DNA of 64,000 nt from Arthrobacter oryzae. Its GTDB lineage: Bacteria > Actinomycetota > Actinomycetes > Actinomycetales > Micrococcaceae. The notes under the pieces are model-generated. The model did no database searches, had not been told where the DNA came from, and worked only from the letters and a program-made list of their open reading frames with translations. Below are positions 34,773-43,804 of the stretch, piece after piece (the first letter of the stretch is position 1; the number at the start of each line of letters is the position of its first letter). Made by a program: the position numbers and the translations under genes. The stretch is taken from assembly GCF_003634095.1 (NCBI RefSeq), contig NZ_RBIR01000001.1:434001-498000 (forward strand). The letters run 5' to 3'.

Positions 34773-35801
34773 TTACTTGGCGGGAGTGGCGGTGGCTTCG
34801 TAGGTGAGGATTTCGGTGCCGTTGCCTTCGTCGCCGTTGTCGGGGGCCACCTTCATGGTGAGGTGGTCGCCGTCGGCGGTCATTTTGAAGGGGTTGCGGG
34901 TGGCAACGTGCCCGGCAGTGGACCACTGCTGGAAGGGGACGTCGCGGAGAACGTTGCGGGTTTTGAGGTCCATCATTGCCATGCCGCCGAGCTCGTAGGT
35001 GGCGCCGGTGCCGCCCGCGGCCGGGGCCTGCGGAAGGTTGGTGATTCCGCCACACAGCATCTGGGCGGTGGGGACGTACTGGCAGTCCTGGTAGTCGATG
35101 AAGTAGTTCGGGTTCTTCCAGGTCGAAAGCTGTTTGCCGTGCAGGTCCCATTCCGCGAAGCGCCGCGAGCCCCAGGTGTTGCCGATCAGGTGACCGTTCT
35201 CCTTGTCCATCACGATGCCGCCGAGGTGGTCCTTGACCTCGAACTGCTTGTGAACGTCCAGGGTGTTGGCGTCGACGCGGTAGATGATGGCGCTGCTGTC
35301 AGGCCGGTACTGGGCTACGGGGACCCAGACGTTGGTGCCGTCGAAGTCGATGCCGCCCGGGTGGTACATGTCGCCCTCTCCGAGGGTGATGTCCTTTTGC
35401 AGGTTGCCGGCCTTGTCCATCACGAACAGGTGTCCGATGCCCTTGCCGGGAGTGCGGTCGAACCCGTTCTGCGGAGTCTGGAACTTCGTGGTCGGCTCGA
35501 TGATCTGAACGGCAGAGAGGAAGATGTGGTCCGGGCTGTAGGCAATTCCCTCGGTGTGGTAGGTGGGGAAGTTCAGCTTCAGCTTCGATGTTTGCCGCCA
35601 GGTGGTGTTCCGGTCGACACCATTGAACGCCTCGGCCAGCGACGTGGCCGTTCCCCTGCGGCTGCCGGATTCGGTGTTGTTGGCCCGGGGCTGGTCATGG
35701 CTCCCGGCGGCCTGGGCTGCCACGGTGCCGCTGATTGCGGCTGCGGTCAGCATGATGGCGGCAGCGGATGTGAGGATGCCTCGGGTGCGGGTCGTGCTCA
35801 T
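34773..35801 (-). CDS. Secreted DUF6454-type protein
   Basis: Exported protein of 342 aa with a signal peptide (ILTSAAAIMLTAAAISGTVAAQAAG). The mature part has repeated beta-rich stretches (HTEGIAYSPDHIFLSAV, YHPGGIDFDGTNVWVPVAQY, GGIVMDKENGHLIGNTWG) suggesting a beta-propeller like SMP-30/PQQ-like lyases. I assign it to DUF6454 from memory of this pattern. GAGG lies upstream of the ATG. It is cotranscribed with the phospholipase C gene (111-bp gap), so a role in extracellular phosphate or lipid use is inferred. Confidence 0.78.
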   Translation of the reverse strand: MSTTRTRGILTSAAAIMLTAAAISGTVAAQAAGSHDQPRANNTESGSRRGTATSLAEAFNGVDRNTTWRQTSKLKLNFPTYHTEGIAYSPDHIFLSAVQIIEPTTKFQTPQNGFDRTPGKGIGHLFVMDKAGNLQKDITLGEGDMYHPGGIDFDGTNVWVPVAQYRPDSSAIIYRVDANTLDVHKQFEVKDHLGGIVMDKENGHLIGNTWGSRRFAEWDLHGKQLSTWKNPNYFIDYQDCQYVPTAQMLCGGITNLPQAPAAGGTGATYELGGMAMMDLKTRNVLRDVPFQQWSTAGHVATRNPFKMTADGDHLTMKVAPDNGDEGNGTEILTYEATATPAK

Positions 35802-36103
35802 GGGGGAGCCTCTCAGATGTTGGGTCGTATCGAGAGATCGTCACGTTACTTGCCGGTAGTTAACCCTCCAGAGCGGGCTGGTGAACAGCAGGTTGCGACT
35901 AGCCCACCGGTGAACATCGAAGAACGAACGGTGAATTATTGCTCCGGAGCAACCCGGGCGGTGCGCCCCTTGGTAGCATCGGGCTAGATGGGCACACCCG
36001 GCGCGGTGCGTGGCGTCGTTGAAGCCTGACGATGACCAAGTTGGGGCCATGATCGGGGTAGGTCTTGCGAGGTTCGGCTGTTAGCGCTTCCTGAGAGGAC
36101 GTC
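35802..36103. promoter_or_regulatory. Divergent promoter region with PHO-box-like repeats and a palindrome
   Basis: On the minus strand, toward the DUF6454-phospholipase operon, lie ATTCACCGTTC (35936-35926), GTTCTTCGAT (35925-35916) and GTTCACCGGTG (35915-35905) head to tail. A further GTTCACCAGCC is at 35886-35876. These match the GTTCACC-type 11-nt direct repeats of the Streptomyces PhoP box. A perfect 14-bp palindrome TTGCTCCGGAGCAA (35939-35952) adjoins them on the side of the GH63 gene. No gene is seen here. Confidence 0.6.
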
Positions 36104-38872
36104 ATGACCGACGATACGATGCCGCCGGGGGCGCCTCCCGCCCTGACGGCGGAACATGCCCGGCTGGCCGAGGCCACGGGCGCGGCGGAGGATGTCCTGT
36201 TCGAGGCGAATCCCTGGTACGAGTGGGGACCGTACCTGTCGGAGCGGGCCTGGGGCACGGTTCGGGAGGACTACAGCGACAGCGGCGACGCCTGGGAGTA
36301 CTTTCCGCACGATCACGCCCGGTCCCGTGCGTTCCGGTGGAACGAGGACGGCATGGCGGGACTGTCCGATATTCACCATGATCTCTGCCTGGGCTTGGCC
36401 CTGTGGAACGGGGCCGACCCAATCCTGAAGGAACGGATGTTCGGGCTGACCGGTCCGCAGGGCAATCACGGGGAAGACGTCAAGGAATACTGGTGGTACC
36501 CGGATGCGCTGCCCAGCCATGCGTGGCTGCGGTGGCGGTATCACTACCCCCAGGCGGCGTTTCCCTATCAGCAGCTGGTCGAGGAAAACGCCCGTCGCTC
36601 CCGGGACGAACCCGAGTTCGAGCTGCTGGATACCGGTGTGTTCGACGGCGGCCGGTACTGGTCGGTCGATGTCGCGTACGCGAAGGCCTCGCCGACCGAG
36701 GTACTGGCCCGGATCACCATCGAAAACCATTCATCCGAGGAAGCGGCGATTTCAGTATTGCCGACCCTGTGGTTCCGGAACACATGGCGGGTTACGGGCG
36801 AAGAGGCGCCGTCGTTGGTCCTGGACGGGGACGGTGTCGCGGTAGAACACCCGCGACTGGCCGGCTACCGGCTCGATGCCGCTCCCACCAGGGAGGGCGT
36901 GCGGCCGGAGGCGTTGTTCTGTGACAACGAGACGAACACGGCCCGACTGTTCGGCGCAGCTCCGGTCACGGCCTATCCGAAGGACGGCATCAACGATCAT
37001 GTGGTCTCCGGCGCGGACACCGTAAATCCGCAAAACCGGGGCACCAAGGCATCCTGGTGGTACCAGGTGACCGTGCCGGGCGGAGGACAGGTCGAGCTGC
37101 GGCTGAGGCTGCACCGGCCGTCCCCTGACCGGACCCCGCCCACCGCCGGCTGGTCCGGCTCCTACTTCGATGACGTCATGGCAGCGCGGGAGCGGGAAGC
37201 GGACGAGTTCTACGCGGCGATCGCCCCCAAAGAGATCGGTGCCGTGCCCATGCAGGTGATGCGCCAGTCCTGCGCGGGGCTGGTCTGGAGCAAGCAAATG
37301 TACCCGTACCGGGTCAACGTGTGGTTGGACGGGGACCCCAACCAGCCGCCGCCACCGGCCGGGCATCGCAACGGCCGGAACACGGGCTGGCGGCACCTGG
37401 ACTCGTTCGACGTGCTTGCCATGCCCGACCCCTGGGAGTACCCGTGGTTCGCGGCCTGGGATCTGGCATTTCACTCCATCACGTGGGCGCACCTGGATCC
37501 CGCGTTCGCCAAATACCAGCTGTTGGTGCTGCTACGGGAGTGGTTCCAGCATCCCAACGGGGCGCTCCCGTCCTACGAATGGAGCTTCGACGACGTCAAT
37601 CCACCGGTCCATGCACTGGCCGCCATCCGGGTTTTCGTCATCGACGGCGGCACCGACGTCGAATTCCTGAAACGGGTGTTCCACAAGCTGCTGCTGAATT
37701 TCACGTGGTGGCTCAACCGGCAGGACCCCGACGGGAACAACCTCTTCGGCGGCGGCTTTTTGGGTTTGGACAACATCAGTCCAATCGACCGGTCCCACCT
37801 CCCGCCCGGCTTCAAGCTGGACCAGGCGGACGGTACCGCGTGGATGGCCTACTACTCGGTGGCTATGCTGACCCTGGCTACCAAACTCGCCGAGTACGAC
37901 GTCGTCTATGACGATATGGTCGTGAAATTCCTGGAACAAGCCGTCCTGATCATGGACGCGCTGGAGGATTCCGGATGCTACGACACCGAGGACGGCTTCT
38001 TCTACGACCGGCTCACCGACCCTTCCGGGAATAGCGTCTCGATCAAGGTCCAGACGCTCGTCGGGTTGATCCCCGCACTGCCCGCCGTCGCGCTCCCCAC
38101 CCAGAACACGGAACGGATCCGCCGCCTGCGGAAGCGGTTCGCCCGCCGGCTGGAACAGACCGATCGTCACGAGATCCTTGATTGGCAGGTGCGTGGCACG
38201 GGGGATTCCCGGCGGACGCTGATGTCGGTCGTCCCGGTGGATAAACTTGTTCGGCTGTTCGGCACCTTGTTCGACGAGGAGGCGTTCCTGTCTCCCCACG
38301 GCCTGCGATCGCTGTCCAAACGGCACAACACCCCCTACACGGTTCCGGGGCTGCCCACCGCGGCCATCCAGTACGAACCGGCCGAATCGCGGACGGCGAT
38401 GTACGGCGGCAATTCCAACTGGCGGGGACCGGTGTGGTTGCCTGTCAACTACCTCATCATCCGGGCCCTGCTGCAGTACGACCAGTTCTTCGGTCCGGAC
38501 TTCACCGTCGAATACCCCACCGGCTCCGGTCACCACCTGACCCTGCGAGAGATCGCCGGGGACCTCGCCGATCGGCTGGTGAGCATCTGGGTCCCCGGGC
38601 CGGACGGACGCAGGCCGGTCTACGGTGCCGTCGACCTCTTGCAGAACGATCCCGCGTGGAAGGACAACCTGCTCTTCTACGAATACTTCAACGGCGACAA
38701 CGGCGCCGGACTCGGCGCCATGCACCAGACCGGGTGGACCGCTCTGGTCGCGGACCTCCTCCTGGACCCACCGCACCGAAGCCACCGGATGGTGTTCGGG
38801 GACATTCAGGAGCCCGAGGCCACGACAGGAGCGCCGGAAGAAGAACCGGGAACCCCTGGCCAGCAAGACTGA
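36104..38872 (+). CDS. GH63-like glucosidase (MGH1-like family)
   Basis: Large cytoplasmic glycoside hydrolase, 922 aa, with no signal peptide. The first 340 residues are a beta-sandwich-type domain (NPWYEWGPYLSERAWGTVRE, YWWYPDALPSHAWLRWRYHYP). From about 400 an (alpha/alpha)6 barrel of the GH63/mannosylglycerate-hydrolase type follows (YPWFAAWDLAFHSITWA, SYEWSFDDVNPP, MYGGNSNWRGPVWLPVNYL, with the acidic catalytic residues expected in the Asp of AAWD and in the Trp-rich loops). Substrates of close relatives are alpha-glucosides. The ATG follows GAGAGGA. Its gene is 45 bp upstream of a GH13 gene in the same direction, so they form an operon. Confidence 0.87.
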   Translation: MTDDTMPPGAPPALTAEHARLAEATGAAEDVLFEANPWYEWGPYLSERAWGTVREDYSDSGDAWEYFPHDHARSRAFRWNEDGMAGLSDIHHDLCLGLALWNGADPILKERMFGLTGPQGNHGEDVKEYWWYPDALPSHAWLRWRYHYPQAAFPYQQLVEENARRSRDEPEFELLDTGVFDGGRYWSVDVAYAKASPTEVLARITIENHSSEEAAISVLPTLWFRNTWRVTGEEAPSLVLDGDGVAVEHPRLAGYRLDAAPTREGVRPEALFCDNETNTARLFGAAPVTAYPKDGINDHVVSGADTVNPQNRGTKASWWYQVTVPGGGQVELRLRLHRPSPDRTPPTAGWSGSYFDDVMAAREREADEFYAAIAPKEIGAVPMQVMRQSCAGLVWSKQMYPYRVNVWLDGDPNQPPPPAGHRNGRNTGWRHLDSFDVLAMPDPWEYPWFAAWDLAFHSITWAHLDPAFAKYQLLVLLREWFQHPNGALPSYEWSFDDVNPPVHALAAIRVFVIDGGTDVEFLKRVFHKLLLNFTWWLNRQDPDGNNLFGGGFLGLDNISPIDRSHLPPGFKLDQADGTAWMAYYSVAMLTLATKLAEYDVVYDDMVVKFLEQAVLIMDALEDSGCYDTEDGFFYDRLTDPSGNSVSIKVQTLVGLIPALPAVALPTQNTERIRRLRKRFARRLEQTDRHEILDWQVRGTGDSRRTLMSVVPVDKLVRLFGTLFDEEAFLSPHGLRSLSKRHNTPYTVPGLPTAAIQYEPAESRTAMYGGNSNWRGPVWLPVNYLIIRALLQYDQFFGPDFTVEYPTGSGHHLTLREIAGDLADRLVSIWVPGPDGRRPVYGAVDLLQNDPAWKDNLLFYEYFNGDNGAGLGAMHQTGWTALVADLLLDPPHRSHRMVFGDIQEPEATTGAPEEEPGTPGQQD

Positions 38873-38917
38873 GCGAGAGTTGTCCGGCTCAGGCGAGTCA
38901 CGATCGGAGAGCGAGCA

Positions 38918-40450
38918 GTGATGAACGGGATGGTAGTGCCGGAGCGACCACCGGGCCTGACGCCACCGGCGGCCCACCCCTTTATCTACGAGATCAACAC
39001 GTGGGCATGGCTCGAATCAATCAGCGGGGAAGAAGGCAGACCCATTGATTTGGGCTCCGTCCCGCAACGGCACTGGGACGAGATTGCCGGCCGGGGCTTT
39101 GATTCGGTCTGGTTGATGGGCGTCTGGCGCCGCAGCCCCGCCGGAATTGCGATCGCATTGGCAAACCCATCCCTGCGGGCCGATTTCCAGGCCGCTCTTC
39201 CCGATTGGCGTGAAGAGGACGTCGTCGGGTCCCCATACTGCGTGCGGGACTACGTGGTCGACGACCGCCTGGGTGGGCCCGCGGGTCTTTCCGCCGCCCG
39301 GGCGGCGCTGGCGGTGCGAGGCGTCCGGTTAATTCTGGACTTCGTGCCCAACCACGTCGCACCGGACCATCCGTGGACCACGGAGGCGCCCGGGCTCTTC
39401 GTGGCGGGAACCGCGGCGGATCGTAACCTGGATCCGACGTCCTTCGTCGAGGTAGGCGGCCGGGTGCTAGCCAACGGGCGGGACCCCTACTTTCCGGCGT
39501 GGCCGGATGTCGTTCAGCTCAATGCCTTCGACCCCGCGCTGAGGTCGGCGGCCGTGGAGACCCTGAGGACCATTGCAGATCAATGCGACGGGGTGCGTTG
39601 CGACATGGCCATGCTGGTCATGAACGATGTCTTCGCCCGCACCTGGGGTGCTCGCGTCGGACCGGCTCCGGGCACGGAGTACTGGCCAACAGTGATCACT
39701 GCCGTCCGTGAAACCCATCCCGGTTTTGTGTTCCTCGCGGAGGCGTACTGGGATCTTGAATGGTCCCTGATGCAGCAGGGCTTCGACTACTGCTACGACA
39801 AGCGTTTGTATGACCGTCTTGTCAGCGGCAGTGCGGAGCAGGTGCGGCTGCACCTGCTGGCGGAGCCCGCATATCAGAACGCCCTTGTTCGTTTCGTGGA
39901 GAATCACGACGAGCCTCGTGCCGCGGCCTCGTTCGGAGCCGCCCGAACAAAGGTAGCGGCGGTGGCGGCCCTGACCCAGACCGGTGCGCGGCTGATTCAC
40001 CACGGCCAGCTGATGGGGTGGCGGGTGCGCCTCCCGGTGTTCCTCGGCCGTTTCCCCGCCGAGCCGGCCGATGACCAGCTCGCGGAATTCTATCGCCGGC
40101 TCCTGGCGGCTCTCGCCGACCTAACCTTTCGGGAGGGCCACTGGCAGTTGTGCGAACGGTCGGGGTGGCCGGGGGACAACAGCTCCGATAACCTCGTCGC
40201 GTGGAGCTGGGACGGTGCCACCCGGTGGCTGATCGTGGTGAATCTCAGTGATGCACCCGCAACAGGCCGGGTGAGCGTTCCGTGGCCGGAACTGCGCGGT
40301 CACCGGTGGCAGCTGACCGACCCGACCCGGGACATGAGTTTCGACCGCGCCGGTGACGATCTCGTCGACGGGCTGTTCGTCAGGATTGACCCGTGGCAAT
40401 GGCATTTGCTCCGCCTCGACCGAGCGCAAGAAAGCACTGACCACGGCTGA
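38918..40450 (+). CDS. GH13 alpha-amylase-family enzyme
   Basis: A 510-aa retaining alpha-glucan-active enzyme without signal peptide. The barrel starts FIYEINTWAWLESIS; conserved regions are ILDFVPNHVAPDHPW (region I), GVRCDMAML (nucleophile Asp, region II), FLAEAYWD (acid/base Glu, region III) and ENHDEPR (transition-state Asp, region IV). A C-terminal beta domain follows from about 420. The GTG at 38918 has GGAGAG 6 nt upstream; ATG at 38921 is the alternative. Cytoplasmic partner of the GH63-like gene, perhaps in turnover of glycogen, trehalose or compatible glucosides. Confidence 0.9.
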   Translation: MMNGMVVPERPPGLTPPAAHPFIYEINTWAWLESISGEEGRPIDLGSVPQRHWDEIAGRGFDSVWLMGVWRRSPAGIAIALANPSLRADFQAALPDWREEDVVGSPYCVRDYVVDDRLGGPAGLSAARAALAVRGVRLILDFVPNHVAPDHPWTTEAPGLFVAGTAADRNLDPTSFVEVGGRVLANGRDPYFPAWPDVVQLNAFDPALRSAAVETLRTIADQCDGVRCDMAMLVMNDVFARTWGARVGPAPGTEYWPTVITAVRETHPGFVFLAEAYWDLEWSLMQQGFDYCYDKRLYDRLVSGSAEQVRLHLLAEPAYQNALVRFVENHDEPRAAASFGAARTKVAAVAALTQTGARLIHHGQLMGWRVRLPVFLGRFPAEPADDQLAEFYRRLLAALADLTFREGHWQLCERSGWPGDNSSDNLVAWSWDGATRWLIVVNLSDAPATGRVSVPWPELRGHRWQLTDPTRDMSFDRAGDDLVDGLFVRIDPWQWHLLRLDRAQESTDHG

Positions 40451-40496
40451 CGGCAAGGATCCGAACCCGCCCTGCCGGCGCGCTAGAGCGATCAGC

Positions 40497-41024
40497 TCAC
40501 CACCCGGTAGTGCCCGGGCCACCCTTGAACGGGCCAACGATTTGCGCGGTGATCCATCCGCCGTAGAAGTCACCTTCCTGGAAGGTCACCTGCTCGCCGT
40601 TGACCTCACAGGAGTCCATGTGCGCCGGGTACAGAGCAGCTCGAGTGCTGAGCGCCTCGAAACCCCGGGCGGGGTCCGGGTAGGTCCAGCCGGCGCGGGG
40701 AACGACGACTCCGCCGGCAACGACGTCGAAGTAGTGCGCCTCTCCCTTGAACTCGCAGAAGCTGGTGCCCTCGACCGGGACAAGGACACCTTCAGGGAAT
40801 GCCTCCAAAGGCAAGTAGTAGACCGGGGGATGACTCGTCTCCAGGACGCGGACCGCATCGGTGGTGTCGGCAATGACCTGGCCGCCAAGCCGCACGACGA
40901 CCCCGTCCGGTCGCGGCTCCACCCTCGGCGGCCGCGGGTAGTCCCACACCGATTCCTGACCGGCCTTGGGCGTGATGGGCTGGGGACGCCGGACGAAGCC
41001 GGAAAAACCGTGAGCGGGGGTCAT
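40497..41024 (-). CDS. DUF427 protein
   Basis: A 175-aa protein with the DUF427 core: VWDYPRPPRVEP, RVLETSHPPVYYLPLEA, SFCEFKGEAHYFDV and WTYPDPARGFEAL. The family is widespread in actinobacteria and has a beta-tent fold with no settled function. Convergent with the GH13 gene; it lies 33 bp after the sortase gene on the same strand and may belong to that operon. Confidence 0.9.
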   Translation of the reverse strand: MTPAHGFSGFVRRPQPITPKAGQESVWDYPRPPRVEPRPDGVVVRLGGQVIADTTDAVRVLETSHPPVYYLPLEAFPEGVLVPVEGTSFCEFKGEAHYFDVVAGGVVVPRAGWTYPDPARGFEALSTRAALYPAHMDSCEVNGEQVTFQEGDFYGGWITAQIVGPFKGGPGTTGW

Positions 41025-41057
41025 ATCACCATGCTGTCACGGATCCGCAGTCCGCTG

Positions 41058-41747
41058 TCAGGGAGTCGGTGTCCGGTCCGCGGTGATGACGATGTTCGTT
41101 CCCCAGAGGTCTGCGGTGTAGCAGCTGATCAGGATGAGCCTGTTGGGGACCTTGTTCCAAATGGGGCTGTCTTTGAGCGTGTTCTTGTTTTCAGTGGAAA
41201 CGGCTTTGACGGTGTATGTCGCAGGTCCGGATTTTGTCGTGACGACGATCCGGCCTCCGGGTTTCGCCTGGCTGCTCAGGTGGTTGAAGGCGGAGTCCCG
41301 GCCTTCCCAGCTGTGGCCGATGATATATGTGGTGTCGGCAGAGCCCGGGCTGCCGAAAGGGGTCAGCCAGTAGGCGTCCAGTGTCATGGGCGGAACGATT
41401 GAGGCAGGCCCTTGGACTGGCGGTGTCAGGGGCAGGACGCCCTGGTCCATGCCGACATCGGCGTACGTGATGTGCAGCGGAGGGGAGCCTTGGGGCGCGG
41501 GCGTGGCCGGCATGGAGGTGGGCCGGGCATGGACAGGTGCTGGCGTTGTCGCCGCGGCGCCGGGTGCGTGCGCGGGCGGAGGCGTGGCAGGTGTTGCCGT
41601 GAGACTGAACATAACGCCCAGTGAGACGGCGATCAGGGCGCCGCCGGATATGAGCCTGACTCGCGGCCGGCGACGGGCAGGTGGCCTGGCGGGCGCACCC
41701 TCGGCCGTGATCTGATCATCCACGCCGGGGCGCTCCCGTGGCAGCAT
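41058..41747 (-). CDS. Class F sortase
   Basis: Membrane-bound transpeptidase, 229 aa, that attaches or links surface proteins. A basic N-terminus and one helix (about 32-52) are followed by a Pro/Ala/Thr-rich linker of 40 residues and the sortase barrel. Catalytic residues are visible: His in YIIGHSWEGRD, Cys in LILISCYTADLWG and Arg in TADRTPTP. Class F sortases are short, actinobacterial and of poorly known substrate. It is 30 bp downstream of an ice-binding-like surface protein gene in one operon. Confidence 0.9.
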   Translation of the reverse strand: MLPRERPGVDDQITAEGAPARPPARRRPRVRLISGGALIAVSLGVMFSLTATPATPPPAHAPGAAATTPAPVHARPTSMPATPAPQGSPPLHITYADVGMDQGVLPLTPPVQGPASIVPPMTLDAYWLTPFGSPGSADTTYIIGHSWEGRDSAFNHLSSQAKPGGRIVVTTKSGPATYTVKAVSTENKNTLKDSPIWNKVPNRLILISCYTADLWGTNIVITADRTPTP

Positions 41748-41777
41748 TGGGGATGGCCAAAAGCGGGTCTCCGCGTC

Positions 41778-42773
41778 TCATTTGTTCCGCTGGAACGGAC
41801 GCTTTCTCCGGGTCAGCATCCAAGCCCCGATCAGGCCCGTCGCCACAGCGGCCGTGCCGATTGCCGGCCCGGCATTAGGGGCCTCCGCGGCCGTATCGAT
41901 ATTCAGCCCACGGCCGGACACGGTTCGGGGGGTGACGGCCGGCGGTGCTGTCGCAGTCGTGGCGGCGGCTCCGGCGGCTGACGCTGACGCCGTGACACAC
42001 CCGGGCATCGTGAAGACGTTGGTGTCCAGCGATACTTGCCCGTTCCGGGCGAGCGCCCTTCCTTGGACGGTGGTGCCGGTCGTCGCGGTGATTGAGGTCA
42101 GGGCAAGAATATTCCCCTTGAAGGTCGACGCCGTGCCGAGGGTTGCGGAGCTGGCAACCTGCCAGTAGACGTTGCAGGCCTGGGCGCTGTTGGTCAGGAC
42201 AATGTGGCTGGCCGAGGCGGTCGTCAGGGTTGAGGCGACCTGGAAGATGAACACCGAGTTGGGGTTCCCTTGTCCGTTGAGGGTCAGGGCGCCACTGACG
42301 GCCAGCGGACCGGAGGATTTGTATACGCCCGGAGTCAGAGTCTTCCCGACGAGGTCACCGGCCACGCTTGCGGTCGCCGCGCGGCCGGCCGCGTCGTTGT
42401 AAGCAGTGGTCAGATCGGACTGGGCCTGCAGGGCCTGGGCGTCGCCCCGATGGATGGCACCGGCCGCGATGCCGGGCCGAAAGCCGGTGATCGCACTGCC
42501 CGGGTTCACTCCGAGCTCTCCGCCCAGCGTCGTGGGTCCTGTGTTGGTAACTGTTGTTCCCCCCAGGACAGAGTACGCAGCCGCCGTCCCCAATCCCACC
42601 GGGGCGTCGGCGGCGTAAGCCGGGGACTGCCCGGCTACTGCCACAGCCAGCAGTGCAGCCGCGCCGATGGCGGCGCCGGCTGCGGTGCGACGTCGTTCCC
42701 GGGGACCGCGCATACGGGATCCGTCACTGGATGCGTCTTGGATATGGGTGTGCCTAGGAGAGATTGAAAGCAT
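41778..42773 (-). CDS. Ice-binding-like (DUF3494) surface protein with C-terminal sorting-type tail
   Basis: Exported protein of 331 aa. The signal peptide spans about 27-55 (AGAAIGAAALLAVAVAGQSP then AYA). A DUF3494 domain follows (about 57-245; VGLGTAAAYSVLGGTTVTNT, LTPGVYKSSGPLAVSGALTL, NSVFIFQVAS). Next come an Ala/Thr/Pro-rich linker and a tail APNAGPAIGTAAVATGLIGA followed by a basic end (TRRKRPFQRNK). The tail has the layout of a sortase signal but no LPxTG. The fold is an ice-binding beta-helix in known members; many bacterial ones serve adhesion. ATG 42713 is an alternative start. Confidence 0.85.
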   Translation of the reverse strand: MLSISPRHTHIQDASSDGSRMRGPRERRRTAAGAAIGAAALLAVAVAGQSPAYAADAPVGLGTAAAYSVLGGTTVTNTGPTTLGGELGVNPGSAITGFRPGIAAGAIHRGDAQALQAQSDLTTAYNDAAGRAATASVAGDLVGKTLTPGVYKSSGPLAVSGALTLNGQGNPNSVFIFQVASTLTTASASHIVLTNSAQACNVYWQVASSATLGTASTFKGNILALTSITATTGTTVQGRALARNGQVSLDTNVFTMPGCVTASASAAGAAATTATAPPAVTPRTVSGRGLNIDTAAEAPNAGPAIGTAAVATGLIGAWMLTRRKRPFQRNK

Positions 42774-43085
42774 AATCGGGACCCTTGCTGATCGGCGGCC
42801 CGGCCGACCACTGGGGCCCCGTAGCTTTGCGTACCGGACTCGCGCGCGGTTTGCCCTTGTCGACGAGCGAATGCTCGATCTGCCCTAACCGTAACAGCAG
42901 GAAGCAGCAAATCATCAGCACGCTTGACGGGTTCCCTCAGTTTCAGCCTTTCGGCCGGACTTTGATTGCCGAGCTCTGCCCGCAGTTTCACCGGTGACGA
43001 AGGCCCGGATGAGGTGAGGACCGGGATGAAGAACGGGTGAGCCGGGCCCCGCGTGCTTGCAACGCTCATCGGTAGAATCTGTCAC
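42774..43085. other. Divergent intergenic region before the ice-binding-like and YciI genes
   Basis: The 312-bp region contains the promoter of the minus-strand ice-binding-like operon and, at 43073-43078, a TAGAAT -10 box ending 7 nt before the YciI start. I see no other gene or strong repeat. Confidence 0.5.
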
Positions 43086-43364
43086 ATGGAATTCGTCGTG
43101 TTGTACAGCCTTCGCGAGGGCGTCGACCGCTCACGCCTTCTCCAGACGTACCCCCGCCACAAGGATTACTACGAGGCCTTCCGCGCCTCCGGCGGCGGCC
43201 TCGTAGCGCTGGGCCCGTTCCAGACCCCGGATCCTTCCGCCGGGTCGATGGGGATATTCACGTCGCGCGAGGATGCCGAGCGTTTTATCGCCGGTGACCC
43301 CTTCGCCACCGAAGGACTCGCCGACCCCCGAATCCTCGAGTGGAACGCGGTTTGTTTCGAATAG
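43086..43364 (+). CDS. YciI-family protein
   Basis: A 92-aa dimeric alpha/beta-barrel protein of the YciI/muconolactone-isomerase-like family. MEFVVLYSLREGVDRSRLL opens the fold, the conserved His-Asp pair region is at YPRHKDYYEAFRASGG, and FTSREDAERFIAGDPF is the typical second half. The start at 43086 lies 7 nt after a TAGAAT box, indicating a leaderless message; upstream frame is non-coding. Reaction unknown. Confidence 0.9.
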   Translation: MEFVVLYSLREGVDRSRLLQTYPRHKDYYEAFRASGGGLVALGPFQTPDPSAGSMGIFTSREDAERFIAGDPFATEGLADPRILEWNAVCFE

Positions 43365-43804
43365 GAGCAGGCCCATTCGGACAGAGGCGCTTTTGGTCGG
43401 CGTTCTCCGCTCCGCATCTCTTCGAGATCCAGAGGCATCTGGCGTGGCGACGGCGTTCACGGCCGGCTTCCACCTTCTAGTCCAGCGTGCCCACACAGGC
43501 ATCGGAACCACGCCTGTCACCCGAGTGCCACTAACCTGATGGATCTGTGGAGCCGGCACGTGGCGACGTGCCGGCGGCTGGGACCACGGGCCGCCAGGTG
43601 ACCGGCTTGCAGACCCCCGGGTTTTCCGCCGAGCCTCAAGGGCATGCGGGCACGGTACTGGGGTCCTTTCATGGGTTCATGGGACGTTCATTCTCCGGCC
43701 GGAGTCCGAACCCCGCCCGGACATTACCCGGCAGTAGTTTCTCGTGTGTTCCGTTCGCTGGCAGGCTGGGGCCGCAGCGGCAAATGACCGACGTGAGGAC
43801 TGCA
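43365..43804. other. Leader/intergenic region before the condensation-domain gene
   Basis: A 440-bp region. It contains a perfect hairpin (arms GCCGGCACGT 43552-43561 and ACGTGCCGGC 43566-43575, GGCG loop). The condensation-gene frame is open from 43547, but this part lacks family similarity and is rich in Gly, Ser and Pro, so it is treated as non-coding. It could be an N-terminal extension. Confidence 0.45.

Noticed and set aside
33120..35987. Two long Val/Gly-rich plus-strand frames opposite the phospholipase and DUF6454 genes
   Set aside because: Their repetitive Val-Gly-Ala composition is a backward reading of Asn/Thr/Ala-rich secreted proteins.
37532..38977. A 481-codon minus-strand frame opposite the GH63-like gene
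   Set aside because: No motif; the plus-strand gene is full length with recognised blocks.
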